Assembly: GCA_964638245.1 (NCBI GenBank)
Contig: CAZWZG010000076.1
Coordinates: 1-14,224 of the forward strand
DNA length: 14,224 nt
Reading direction: 5' to 3'
Source: CAZWZG01 sp964638245
Lineage (GTDB): Bacteria > Pseudomonadota > Alphaproteobacteria > Rhodobacterales > Rhodobacteraceae
In this document: one piece after another, positions 1 through 7,844 of the stretch
Layout: every line of letters begins with the position of its first letter
Numbering within the stretch: the stretch's first letter is position 1
The notes under the pieces: model-generated
Database searches by the model: none
What the model was told of the DNA's origin: nothing
Seen by the model: only the letters and a program-made list of their open reading frames with translations
Program-made: the position numbers and the translations under genes

Positions 1-42
1 CCGGGATCGGCGGCGTCATCGCGAAAAACGGCCATGACAGCG

Positions 43-630
43 TCACCATGCGCGCGGCAAGGCCTTGGAGACGATATCGGTCAGCTGGATTTCCCCGAAC
101 GCCCCGCGCGTCTGCTTGTTCGACAGAATATCCTGAAGGCTCAGCACATCGCCCGACAGCTTGGTGATGTTCTCCTGCGCGCGGTCGATGGTCGCAAGCC
201 GCTCCTGCAATTCGGTCAGGGATTTCGTCGTCTTCTCCGATCCACCGGTAAGCGTCTGGTTCATACGCTCCTGCATGTCCGACAGCGCGCGCGAGGATTT
301 CAGCGCGTTCTCATGCAGCCGCTCCTGCATCTGCTGCTGCACCGTCGCCAGTCGCATTTCCATCGTCTGGATCACTTGGCTTTGTGCCGTGGCCTGCGCG
401 TCCGACACCGACCGCAATCCCCCGGTCAGCTGTTCCTGCCCCGATTGCAGCGCCTGAACAGAACGGCCAAGCTCGCTCATCTGAAAGATCACTGGATCAG
501 CCGACCGGCGCACAGCGCGCAGTGACAACACAAGAAGCAGGACGATCAAAAGAAATGCAGCTACGGCCGCAAGCACGGCAATCACAACTGGATCGCTGAA
601 CGAATAGGTCTGATCACCAATCTGTATCAT
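43..630 (-). CDS. rmuC: RmuC-family protein, N-terminal part, frame broken near window edge
   Basis: RmuC proteins are membrane-anchored, nuclease-fold proteins (DUF805-unrelated, PD-(D/E)XK-like core) that limit DNA inversions and rearrangements. What is visible is the N-terminal half: a single membrane segment at about residues 14-38, a long Gln/Glu/Arg-rich coiled-coil region at about 45-170, and the start of the conserved core at 171-190 (NKQTRGAFGEIQL, then DIVSKALP). After residue 192 (near position 57) the sequence stops resembling the family and reaches TGA at 43-45, giving only 195 codons where full-length proteins have roughly 400-500. No other frame of the last 57 bases restores the family sequence. 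The ATG at 630 overlaps the mutL stop as ATGA, which fixes the start and suggests translational coupling. Whether the break is a real truncation or a contig-end error cannot be told here. The family call is firm; the 3' end is not. Confidence 0.82.
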   Translation of the reverse strand: MIQIGDQTYSFSDPVVIAVLAAVAAFLLIVLLLVLSLRAVRRSADPVIFQMSELGRSVQALQSGQEQLTGGLRSVSDAQATAQSQVIQTMEMRLATVQQQMQERLHENALKSSRALSDMQERMNQTLTGGSEKTTKSLTELQERLATIDRAQENITKLSGDVLSLQDILSNKQTRGAFGEIQLTDIVSKALPRAW

Positions 631-2435
631 CGCCGCCCAAACAGTTTTTCAATGTCGCTTAAAGACAGCGAGACATAAGTCGGTCGCCCGTGGTTGCACT
701 GACCCGACAAGGGCGTCGCCTCCATCTCGCGCAGCAGCGCATTCATCTCTTCAGGCCGCATCCCCCGCCCCGCGCGGATCGAACCATGACAGCTCATCCG
801 CGACAGGATCTCGTTGATCCGCGCCTCCAGCGTGCCCCCATCGCCGCCCTCCAGCGCATCCACGATGTCGCGCACCAATGCGACGGCATCAACGGTGCCA
901 AGCAGTGCAGGCGTGCCCTGAACCGCGATGGCGCCCGACCCAAAGGGCTCAACCAGTAGCCCGAGCTCGGACAGCGCGTCCGCATGCTCCAGAAGCAGTG
1001 CAGCGCGATCGCCAAGTTCGACGATTTCCGGCACCAGAAGGGTTTGCGCCGGAACACCCTTGCCCGCCCGCTGCGCTTTGAGCTTTTCATAGACCAGCCG
1101 CTCGTGCGCCGCATGCTGATCGACTATGACGATGCCCTTGTCCGTCTGCGCCAGAATATAGGTCTCGTGAAACTGTGCCCGCGCCGCGCCCAGCGGATTA
1201 TCCACCGCTTCAGCGTCTTCGACGACCGGCTCCGGCGCGGGCACGAAGGGGGCCGACACCTCCCGAAACCCTGTGGTCGGCAAGGGACCGGGCCGCGACG
1301 CCAGATCCATCTGGTACACGCGCGGCGCGGCCTCGGGCGCACGAGATTGAAACGCCCCCAGCGTCGCTTCAGACACCGTGTTCGAGCTTCGATGCCCCTC
1401 TTCCGCCAAGGCATGGCGCAACCCTGACACGATCAGGCTCCGCGCGGCGGATGGATCGCGAAAGCGCACCTCGGATTTTGCAGGATGCACGTTCACGTCG
1501 ACCAGATGCGGATCACAGGTGATGAACAGCGCCGCTACCGCATGGCGATCCCGGCTCATGACATCGCGATAGGCCGCGCGCAGCGCGCCGGTCAGCAGCT
1601 TGTCCCGCACAGGGCGGCCATTCACGAACAGGAACTGTGCCACCGCCGCGCCGCGCGAATAAGTCGGCAAACCTGCAAACCCAGTTAAGCGAAGCCCCTC
1701 CCGCTCGGCATCCACGGCAATGGCATTGTCCACGAAATCCTGCCCGATGATCGCCGCCACACGCCGCCGCGCTGCGTCCGGCCCCGCCTCGGCGGTATAG
1801 GTCAAAAGGGTGCGCCCTTCGCCACCGCCAGAGAGGTCGCGCAAGACAAACCCGACCTCCGGTTCGGCCAGCGCCAGCCGCTTCACGACATCGCCAATGG
1901 CCTGCGCCTCAGCCCGGTCGGTGCGCAGGAATTTCAGCCGCGCAGGCGTGGCAAAGAACAGGTCCCGCAACTCGATCTGCGTGCCCGGCCGGGCTGCAGC
2001 GGGTTTCACCGCTCCTTCGCGTCCGCCCGTCACGGTCATGGCCGCGCCCGGCTCACCCGCCGCGCGGGACGTCACCGTCAGGCGACCGACCGCCCCAAGC
2101 GAGGCCAAAGCCTCGCCCCGAAAGCCAAAACTGTGGATGGCCAGCAGGTCTTCACCGTCGATCTTGGAAGTCGCGTGGCGCGACAGCGCCAGCGGCAAAT
2201 CCTCAGGCGCAATCCCGTGACCATTGTCCGTCACCCGGATCAGCGACTTGCCCCCATCGGCATAGTCGATCTCGATCCGCGTGGCCCCGGCATCCAGAGC
2301 GTTTTCAACGAGTTCCTTGACCGCGGACGCGGGCCGCTCGACGACTTCACCCGCCGCGATACGGTTGATGATCGCCTCATCCAGCGCCCGGATCACCGGG
2401 CGGTCAACGCTTATCTTGGGGTCACCATCGGCCAT
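627..2435 (-). CDS. mutL: DNA mismatch repair protein MutL, endonuclease type
   Basis: MutL couples MutS mismatch recognition to strand incision. The 602-residue product has a complete GHKL ATPase domain: ELVENALDAG at 41-50 (catalytic Glu42, Asn45), DNGHG at 70-74, GFRGEAL at 104-110, FVNGRPV at 270-276 and NVHPAKSEVRF at 315-325. A variable linker of about 345-415 follows. The C-terminal domain carries the metal-dependent endonuclease signature DQHA(X)2E(X)4E at 439-450, SCHGSIRAG at 548-556 and CNHGRP at 580-585, and a QTLLVP motif at 464-469 that matches the beta-clamp-binding element of such MutLs. This is therefore the self-nicking type, expected where there is no MutH/Dam pair. The start at 2435 puts the conserved PVIRALDEAIINRIAAGEVV segment at residues 13-32; no strong ribosome binding site precedes it, so a nearby alternative start is possible. 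It is 128 bp downstream of the M16 gene and overlaps rmuC by 4 nt. Confidence 0.97.
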   Translation of the reverse strand: MADGDPKISVDRPVIRALDEAIINRIAAGEVVERPASAVKELVENALDAGATRIEIDYADGGKSLIRVTDNGHGIAPEDLPLALSRHATSKIDGEDLLAIHSFGFRGEALASLGAVGRLTVTSRAAGEPGAAMTVTGGREGAVKPAAARPGTQIELRDLFFATPARLKFLRTDRAEAQAIGDVVKRLALAEPEVGFVLRDLSGGGEGRTLLTYTAEAGPDAARRRVAAIIGQDFVDNAIAVDAEREGLRLTGFAGLPTYSRGAAVAQFLFVNGRPVRDKLLTGALRAAYRDVMSRDRHAVAALFITCDPHLVDVNVHPAKSEVRFRDPSAARSLIVSGLRHALAEEGHRSSNTVSEATLGAFQSRAPEAAPRVYQMDLASRPGPLPTTGFREVSAPFVPAPEPVVEDAEAVDNPLGAARAQFHETYILAQTDKGIVIVDQHAAHERLVYEKLKAQRAGKGVPAQTLLVPEIVELGDRAALLLEHADALSELGLLVEPFGSGAIAVQGTPALLGTVDAVALVRDIVDALEGGDGGTLEARINEILSRMSCHGSIRAGRGMRPEEMNALLREMEATPLSGQCNHGRPTYVSLSLSDIEKLFGRR

Positions 2436-2525
2436 ACCACAAGGGATAGCATGACAGGGCGCGATTCGACAGGCGGAAAAACAGGGCGTTTAGCCATCCA
2501 CTCTTGCCAGCCGGAAACCTCCGAA

Positions 2526-2553
2526 CAGCGCCCGGCTACCCTGGCAGGCGCTG
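2526..2553 (-). terminator. possible hairpin just downstream of the M16 peptidase pair
   Basis: Perfect 7-bp GC-rich inverted repeat with arms 2526-2532 (CAGCGCC) and 2547-2553 (GGCGCTG) and a 14-nt loop. It begins 10 bp past the stop of the non-catalytic M16 gene on the transcribed strand. No T-run follows, so it is not a standard intrinsic terminator. It could stabilise the mRNA 3' end or be a chance fold in GC-rich sequence. Confidence 0.22.
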
Positions 2554-2563
2554 CCCTTTTCGC

Positions 2564-3880
2564 TTAGTTCGCCGTTGGCTCAAGCCCCTCAGGCTGACCC
2601 ACCACAATGAAATGCAGATCCTCTGGGCGATAGATCTTCTCGGCCACCGCCCGCACTTCGTCCAAGGTCACCGCGTTCACCCGATCATTTCGCGTGGCGA
2701 TATAGTCGATGGGCAACCCGCCCATCTGCATCCCCACCATGATCGATGCAATCGGCCCATTCCCGTCAAAACGCAACGGATAGGCCCCGGTGAGGTATGT
2801 CTTGGCCTCGGCCAGTTCTTCCTCGGTCACGCCGTTCGCAGCGATCTTGGCCCATTCGTCCTTGATCACCTCGATCGCATCCGCGGCCCGCTCGTTCGCC
2901 GCGGCGCCTTGACCCAGAACCATCTCGGAATGGTCGCGCGACACCAAATAGCTGCCGATGCCATAGGTCAGCCCCCGCTTCTCGCGCACCTCTTCCATTA
3001 GGCGCGACTGCCGCCCCGAGCCACCGAAAATCTCGTTGGCAAGGAAGGCTGCGAAGAACTCCGGGTCCTCCTGACGGATCCCAGAGTGGCCAAAGAAGAC
3101 AACCGATTGGGGCGTATCAAACGGCACCACCGTCATCCCGCCGTCCAACTGAAGATCGACACGCTCGGCCTGCGGCGCCCCCGTCGCGGGAAGGTCGCCC
3201 AGAAGCTCATCCAGAAGCGCGCCCAACTCCTCAGGCGTGATGTCGCCCGACGCGCCCACGTAAATCCGATCCAGCGCCAGCACATTGGCGTGGGCCGTCA
3301 CGATATCGTCCCGCGTCAGCGCAGAAACGCTTTCGACGGTCCCTTCGCGGGTCGAGCCATAGGGGTGGTCGCCGTAGGCAATCTGGTTGAACGTGGTCGA
3401 GGCAATCGTGTTGGGGTCATTCGCGTCCGAGCGAATGCCCGAAATGATCTGTGCCCGCACCCGCTCGATCGCATCGTCGTCAAAGCGCGGATTGACCAGC
3501 GCCTCGCGCAAAAGATCAATCGCCTCATCCCGGTTCTCGGTCAAGAACCGCGCCGAGATCGACAGGGCATCCTGAAAGACGTCAAATTCATATGTCGCCG
3601 ACAACGCCTCACGCGCCTCAGCAAAGGCACGTGCATCCATGTCGCCCGCACCTTCTTCGATCAGCGCCGTCATCAGATAGGTCGCCCCACGCTTGCCCGG
3701 CTCATCCAAGGACGCCCCGCCGCGGAAGCGTATTTCAAGTGCGGTGAAAGGGATCGAATCCTCTTCAACCAGCCACGCCGTGATGCCACCGGGTGACACG
3801 ACCTCCTGAATTTCAACAGCCGCCCGCGCCGCGTGGCTGGCCGAGAAGATCATCAAAGCGGAAAGGAAAATCCGGATCAT
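2564..3880 (-). CDS. M16B family peptidase-like protein, non-catalytic (R/Y) subunit, exported
   Basis: A 438-residue M16 (pitrilysin/insulinase) family protein with a signal peptide (about 1-20, cleavage after ARA), so probably periplasmic. It lacks the zinc motif: where the partner has HFLEH, this protein reads YLMTA (Tyr68, Thr71, Ala72 in place of His, Glu, His). It keeps the substrate-binding Arg/Tyr pair seven residues apart (Arg299 and Tyr306, in REKRGLTYG at 299-307). Known M16B heterodimers divide labour this way, one subunit holding zinc and the other the R/Y pair, so I infer it is the binding or structural half of a heterodimer with the upstream gene. The ATG at 3880 overlaps the partner's stop as ATGA, which supports equimolar translation. 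The natural substrate is unknown; peptide or signal-peptide degradation in the periplasm is a reasonable guess. Confidence 0.9.
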   Translation of the reverse strand: MIRIFLSALMIFSASHAARAAVEIQEVVSPGGITAWLVEEDSIPFTALEIRFRGGASLDEPGKRGATYLMTALIEEGAGDMDARAFAEAREALSATYEFDVFQDALSISARFLTENRDEAIDLLREALVNPRFDDDAIERVRAQIISGIRSDANDPNTIASTTFNQIAYGDHPYGSTREGTVESVSALTRDDIVTAHANVLALDRIYVGASGDITPEELGALLDELLGDLPATGAPQAERVDLQLDGGMTVVPFDTPQSVVFFGHSGIRQEDPEFFAAFLANEIFGGSGRQSRLMEEVREKRGLTYGIGSYLVSRDHSEMVLGQGAAANERAADAIEVIKDEWAKIAANGVTEEELAEAKTYLTGAYPLRFDGNGPIASIMVGMQMGGLPIDYIATRNDRVNAVTLDEVRAVAEKIYRPEDLHFIVVGQPEGLEPTAN

Positions 3881-5090
3881 TGCGTGGCCTCCTCAGCCAT
3901 GTTCTCGCCCATCAACCAACCTGTGACAGCCTTGTCGCGATCAAAAACCAGCTCGGCCGCGGCCAAGATGTCCTCTTNNNNNNNNNNNNNNNNNNNNNNN
4001 NNNNNNNNNNNNNNNNNNNNNNNNNNNNNNNNNNNNNNNNNNNNNNNNNNNNNNNNNNNNNNNNNNNNNNNNNNNNNCCTTCAGCGGGCACCGTGATCAG
4101 CCCGAAGTTCGTGTCATCAAGGCTTTGGGCGCGATAAAACGCCGACGCATAAATTGAGTTCTGCGTTTCGAACTGCAACTTGCGTGCCAGAACCGACGTC
4201 GTGTTCGATCCGCCGAGGATTTCGGCCAGCATCGTCAGCGCCGCTGCCGTCTCCTGATCACCAGAATCCCGTTCCGGCGCCATATAAGTGCGCAGAACAT
4301 ACGGCTGCGCGACCCGCGCATCTTCGAACTTGATGCGCCGCTCGGCCAGTTGCGGCGGCTCTGCCACGCGCTCGCGCGGCTTGATGTTCGGGTTGGGCGG
4401 GATGACACCGTAGTATGTCTCGGCCAGCGCCAGCACCTCTTCGGGCTCAACATCGCCAGCAACCACAAGGATCGCGTTGTTGGGACCATAGTGTTGCTCA
4501 TAGAAATCCCGCGCCATCTCCAGCGTCAGGCCTTCCATCTCGTGACGCCATCCGATGATCGGCGTGCCGTAAGGATGGTTCATATACTGCGCGGCCATGC
4601 GCTGCTCGGCGAAAAGGCTGCCCGGCTCGCTATCGGTACGCTGCGAACGCTCTTCAAGGATAACATCCCGTTCGGTATCAACCTCAACCGGATCAAAGAC
4701 GATATCGGTCATGCGATCCGATTCCATCTTCATCATCAACTCCAGCCTGTCGGCCGCCACGCGCTGGAAGTAGGCGGTGTAGTCCTGGCTTGTGAACGCG
4801 TTGTCGCTCCCTCCGTTGGCCGCGACCGTATCGGACAATTCCCCCGAGGCCAGTTCGTCGGTCGCTTTGAACAAAAGGTGCTCAAGGAAATGCGCGATAC
4901 CCGATTTGCCGACAGGTTCGTCTGCGGCCCCGGCGCGGTACCAGACCATATGCACAACCACCGGCGCGCGGTGGTCCTCCAGCACGACAATGTCCATGCC
5001 ATTGTCCAGCTTGTAGGTGGTCACATCAGCAGCAGAGGCGGGCAGCGTCAGCGCCAGCCATCCAGCAAGGGTCACGAGCGTTCGAAACAT
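3877..5090 (-). CDS. M16B family zinc peptidase, catalytic subunit, exported (assembly gap inside)
   Basis: Zinc metallopeptidase of the pitrilysin/insulinase family. Numbered from the chosen start, it has a signal peptide (1-20, cleavage after ASA), the inverted zinc motif HFLEH (His67, Glu70, His71) and the third ligand Glu147 in RDVILEERSQR, 76 residues on, as in mitochondrial processing peptidase. The position matching the Arg of the R/Y pair is Phe (QFETQNSIY, before the gap), complementary to the partner encoded next. The ATG at 5090 is preferred over an in-frame ATG at 5141 because GGAGG lies at 5095-5099 and the signal peptide begins there. The 100-N run at 3978-4077 interrupts the C-terminal domain. 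After it, the frame reading EDILAAAELVFDRDK, then TGWLM, to TGA at 3877 is the family-like one; with exactly 100 N the two parts are out of frame, so the true gap is not 100 bases. Family length of about 440 residues suggests it is longer. Confidence 0.92.
3978..4077. other. assembly gap of 100 N inside the catalytic M16 gene
   Basis: Exactly 100 N. The reading frames on its two sides match only if the true length leaves remainder 2 on division by 3, so 100 is a placeholder. The 337 codons before it and about 33 after it fall short of the usual M16B length by roughly 70 residues, which suggests about 200 or more missing bases. Confidence 0.95.
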
Positions 5091-5094
5091 GCAT

Positions 5095-5099
5095 CCTCC
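5095..5099 (-). promoter_or_regulatory. ribosome binding site that sets the start of the catalytic M16 gene
   Basis: GGAGG on the minus strand, 4 nt before the ATG at 5090. It decides the start in favour of 5090 over the in-frame ATG at 5141, which would put 17 extra, non-hydrophobic residues ahead of the signal peptide. Its first two bases lie in the 3' arm of a 7-bp inverted repeat (5098-5104 with 5145-5151). Confidence 0.7.
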
Positions 5100-5174
5100 G
5101 GGGTCAGTTCCCTTCAGAAGATGCCCTCTTATCGCTTGCAATCAACCCCGGTCTGACGCGGACGTGATGCGACG

Positions 5175-5714
5175 CTAGTTCGCAAGGAGCGCAGGCGGGA
5201 CCGTTGGCGTCGGAATACCCGCAGCGCGGAGGCGTTCAAGCTCGCGATACTGGTCCAGCGATTGACGCGAATAGGCGTCGAAATAGACGGTTCTCCGGAA
5301 CAGACGTTCAAGCGGCAAACCACGGTTTTCCGCCCGGAATTGCTCGTCTTCCGCGGCAAGCTGCGCGCGGATTGTTGGCGAAATGCCAAAGCGCCCGACA
5401 TAGTTGACGATCCCGCCATCCACGGCGCCGCCCGTCAAACGATCAGGATTGCCGCCCAGCGCCACTACCATATCCGCCTGCGGTGTTGGATCGGTCCTGT
5501 TGGTCCCGCCTGGTGTGGGTGGTGGAAGAGCCGCAAAGTCCTCAGGCTGTTCAAGGGGTTTGGCAGGAATGATGGCGAATTCGTCTGGACCATCGTCGCG
5601 TGCGCCAAGGAAGAATAGCTGAGGTGCCTCGTCCCGCGAGCACGCTGACAAGACCAGCACACCGATCAAGAGCGCAAGGCGCGCAATCCATTTCGTGTCT
5701 TGGGAATTTGCCAT
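5175..5714 (-). CDS. DUF3035 family lipoprotein (BamF-like)
   Basis: A 179-residue lipoprotein. The N-terminus has a short charged stretch, a hydrophobic segment (about 10-24) and a lipobox LSAC with Cys25 as the expected lipidation site. Residues 41-69 carry the proline-rich signature I associate with DUF3035 (GPDEFAIIPAKPLEQP, then LPPPTPG); the C-terminal half is polar and helical-looking with an Arg/Glu-rich segment at about 115-165. DUF3035 proteins are often named BamF, an alphaproteobacterial accessory lipoprotein of the outer-membrane BAM complex; that link is from memory and I hold it with moderate confidence. There is no Asp after the lipidated Cys (Ser26), so the Lol outer-membrane pathway is the default. 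It lies 56 bp after lspA, whose product would cleave it, and 84 bp before the M16 pair. The ATG at 5714 has only a weak ribosome binding site. Confidence 0.82.
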   Translation of the reverse strand: MANSQDTKWIARLALLIGVLVLSACSRDEAPQLFFLGARDDGPDEFAIIPAKPLEQPEDFAALPPPTPGGTNRTDPTPQADMVVALGGNPDRLTGGAVDGGIVNYVGRFGISPTIRAQLAAEDEQFRAENRGLPLERLFRRTVYFDAYSRQSLDQYRELERLRAAGIPTPTVPPALLAN

Positions 5715-5770
5715 CTTACCCGAACCCTACCCGTCATCGTTCCGTGTCATAGCGCGAAAAAACCTTGCCG

Positions 5771-6244
5771 TCACGGGGTCTGCTTTTCGTTTGGCAGAAA
5801 GAAGATCAGGCCCAGCACGCCAACCACGATCGCGATGTCAGCGACATTGAACGCAAAGGGATTGTTGATGCCACAGCACGACATGTTCAAAAAATCCGCC
5901 ACAGCGCCATAGATCACGCGATCCACGATGTTCCCGATGGCCCCGCCCACGAGCAATCCGCCAGAAATAAGTGCCAGACGCGGCGCGTTCTGGCGCGGCA
6001 ACCACCAGATGACCCAGGCCGAAATCGCCACGGCAATCGCAATCAGGATCCAGCGCGTCGCATCCGCATCGCCCGAAAACAGCCCGAAGTTCACACCCCG
6101 ATTCCACGCCATGCGCAGGTTCAAAAACGGCGGCAGCACGTCGATCGCCAGCCGCGTCTTGAGGTCCAGCCAATGGACGATCCAGACCTTGGTGATCTGA
6201 TCAATCGCGAAAATCGCGATGGCGGTGCCCCAAAAGCTGCGCAT
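5771..6244 (-). CDS. lspA: lipoprotein signal peptidase (signal peptidase II)
   Basis: Inner-membrane aspartic protease that removes signal peptides from diacylglyceryl-modified prolipoproteins. The 157-residue product has four hydrophobic segments (about 3-22, 64-82, 92-108, 134-151) and the family motifs GAIGNIVDRVIYGAVADF (101-118) and FNVADIAI (132-139). The catalytic aspartates are Asp117 and Asp136. Length is normal for the family (about 155-170). Its ATG shares one base with the purH stop (TGATG at 6242-6246), so translation is probably coupled to purH. It sits immediately upstream of a lipoprotein gene that would be one of its substrates. Confidence 0.97.
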   Translation of the reverse strand: MRSFWGTAIAIFAIDQITKVWIVHWLDLKTRLAIDVLPPFLNLRMAWNRGVNFGLFSGDADATRWILIAIAVAISAWVIWWLPRQNAPRLALISGGLLVGGAIGNIVDRVIYGAVADFLNMSCCGINNPFAFNVADIAIVVGVLGLIFFLPNEKQTP

Positions 6245-7827
6245 CAGTGCCGGAAATGCCGCATGGAGGTGAAGACCATCGCGAGCCCCGCTTCGTTTGC
6301 GGCCGCGATCACCTCGTCATCGCGGACCGAGCCGCCGGGCTGGATCACGGCTGTTGCTCCAGCCTCAGCCGCCGTCAGCAAACCGTCCGGAAACGGAAAG
6401 AACGCATCTGAGGCCACGACCGCGCCAATGGCAGGCGATTGCTCCAGCCCCATCTCTTCGGCCATCCGCCCCGCCTTGATCGCGGCGATCTTGGCGCTGT
6501 CGACCCGGCTCATCTGCCCCGCGCCGACGCCCACCGTTGCGCCATCCTTGGCATAAACGATGGCGTTGGATTTCACATGCTTGGCGACCTTCCAGGCAAA
6601 GGCCATATCGGCCATCTCTTGATCGCTCGGCGCGCGCTCGGTCACGACCTTGAACTCTGCCGGGACACCCGCATCGCGGTTCTGGATCAGGTAGCCGCCC
6701 GACACCTGCCGCACCGTGTTGGACACAGCCCGCGGATCGGGCATTCCGTCCGTCAGCAAAAGCCGCAGGTTCTTCTTTTCGGCAAAGACCGCCTGTGCAG
6801 CTTCATCCGCCCCCGGCGCGATCACAACCTCGGTAAAGATCCCGGTGACGGCCCGCGCCACGTCCTCCGTGATCGGCCCGTTGAACGCCACGATTCCGCC
6901 AAACGCACTGGTCGTATCGCAGCGAAACGCGCGCTCGTAGGCCTCGAGCAGGCTATCGCCCACGGCCACACCACATGGATTGGCATGCTTGATAATCGCG
7001 CAGGCCGGTCCGTCGCCTGCGGCAAACTCTGCCGCCAACTCGAACGCTGCATCGGTGTCGTTGATATTGTTGTAAGACAGCGCCTTGCCCTGCACGACAC
7101 GCGCCGTCGCAACGCCCTGCCGGGCCGAGCCGTCCACGTAGAACGCGGCCGCCTGATGCGGGTTCTCGCCATAGCGCATCTGTGACGCCAATGTCCCGGC
7201 AAAGACGCGCCGTCGCGGCGTCGCATCGCCCAGCGCGTCCGCAAACCAGCTGGAAATCGCCGCGTCATAGGCCCCGGTGCGGGCATAGGCCGTCGCGCCA
7301 AGCCGCTTGCGGAACGCCAGACCCGTCGCCCCACCGTTTGCTGCCAGCTCCTCGGTCAGCGCGGCGTAATCCTCCACATCCGTCACCACGGACACGAACG
7401 CATGGTTCTTTGCCGCCGCGCGGATCATTGCCGGACCGCCGATATCGATGTTCTCAACAGCGGTGTCGTAATCGGCCCCACCGGCAACCGTCTTCTCAAA
7501 CGGATAAAGGTTCACCACCAACAAATCGATTTCCGGAATCCCATGATCCGCCATCGCCGCCAGATGATCCGGCGCATCCCGTCGCGCCAATAGCCCACCA
7601 TGCACCCGGGGATGCAGCGTTTTGACCCGACCCTCCATCATCTCGGGAAACTCGGTGATCTCGGACACATCGCGCACCGCGAAACCCGCCTCCCGGATCG
7701 CCTTCGCCGTCCCGCCCGTCGACACCAATTCGACCCCGTGCTCCACCAGCGCCCCCGCCAGCTCGATCAACCCTGATTTATCGGAAACGGAAAGCAGCGC
7801 CCGCTTCAGCGGGATCAGGTCGGTCAT
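6244..7827 (-). CDS. purH: bifunctional AICAR transformylase / IMP cyclohydrolase
   Basis: PurH performs the last two steps of purine synthesis in the cytosol: formylation of AICAR with 10-formyl-tetrahydrofolate, then ring closure to IMP. The 527-residue product is full length. The N-terminal MGS-like cyclohydrolase domain has STGGTAKAIREAG (36-48) and EGRVKTLHPRVHGGLL (65-80, Lys69). The C-terminal transformylase domain has RYGENPHQ (218-225), SYNNINDTDAAFEL (251-264), the catalytic Lys280-His281 in IIKHANPCGVA, SDAFFPFPDG (473-482) and the terminal MRHFRH. An AAGGA ribosome binding site lies about 10 nt before the ATG at 7827. The gene begins 17 bp after the heparinase-like gene and its stop overlaps the lspA start. 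Confidence 0.98.
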   Translation of the reverse strand: MTDLIPLKRALLSVSDKSGLIELAGALVEHGVELVSTGGTAKAIREAGFAVRDVSEITEFPEMMEGRVKTLHPRVHGGLLARRDAPDHLAAMADHGIPEIDLLVVNLYPFEKTVAGGADYDTAVENIDIGGPAMIRAAAKNHAFVSVVTDVEDYAALTEELAANGGATGLAFRKRLGATAYARTGAYDAAISSWFADALGDATPRRRVFAGTLASQMRYGENPHQAAAFYVDGSARQGVATARVVQGKALSYNNINDTDAAFELAAEFAAGDGPACAIIKHANPCGVAVGDSLLEAYERAFRCDTTSAFGGIVAFNGPITEDVARAVTGIFTEVVIAPGADEAAQAVFAEKKNLRLLLTDGMPDPRAVSNTVRQVSGGYLIQNRDAGVPAEFKVVTERAPSDQEMADMAFAWKVAKHVKSNAIVYAKDGATVGVGAGQMSRVDSAKIAAIKAGRMAEEMGLEQSPAIGAVVASDAFFPFPDGLLTAAEAGATAVIQPGGSVRDDEVIAAANEAGLAMVFTSMRHFRH

Positions 7828-7844
7828 GGGGTCGGAATCCTTTG

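Noticed and set aside
2436..2480. mutL promoter from TGTCGA and TATCCC before the ATG
   Set aside because: Both hexamers match poorly and transcription would begin about at the start codon; not distinguishable from chance.
5088..5141. Upstream ATG at 5141 as the start of the catalytic M16 peptidase
   Set aside because: It adds 17 polar residues before the signal peptide and lacks a ribosome binding site, while ATG 5090 has GGAGG 4 nt upstream.
4350..5156. Long open frame (268 codons) on the plus strand opposite the catalytic M16 gene
   Set aside because: It is antisense to a gene with clear catalytic motifs, has an Arg/His-rich composition typical of shadow frames in GC-rich genes, and resembles no family.
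5752..5775. Possible intrinsic terminator after lspA (T-run on the minus strand at 5757-5762)
   Set aside because: Only a 3-bp stem (CCG-TGA-CGG) could form ahead of the T-run, too weak to call a terminator.
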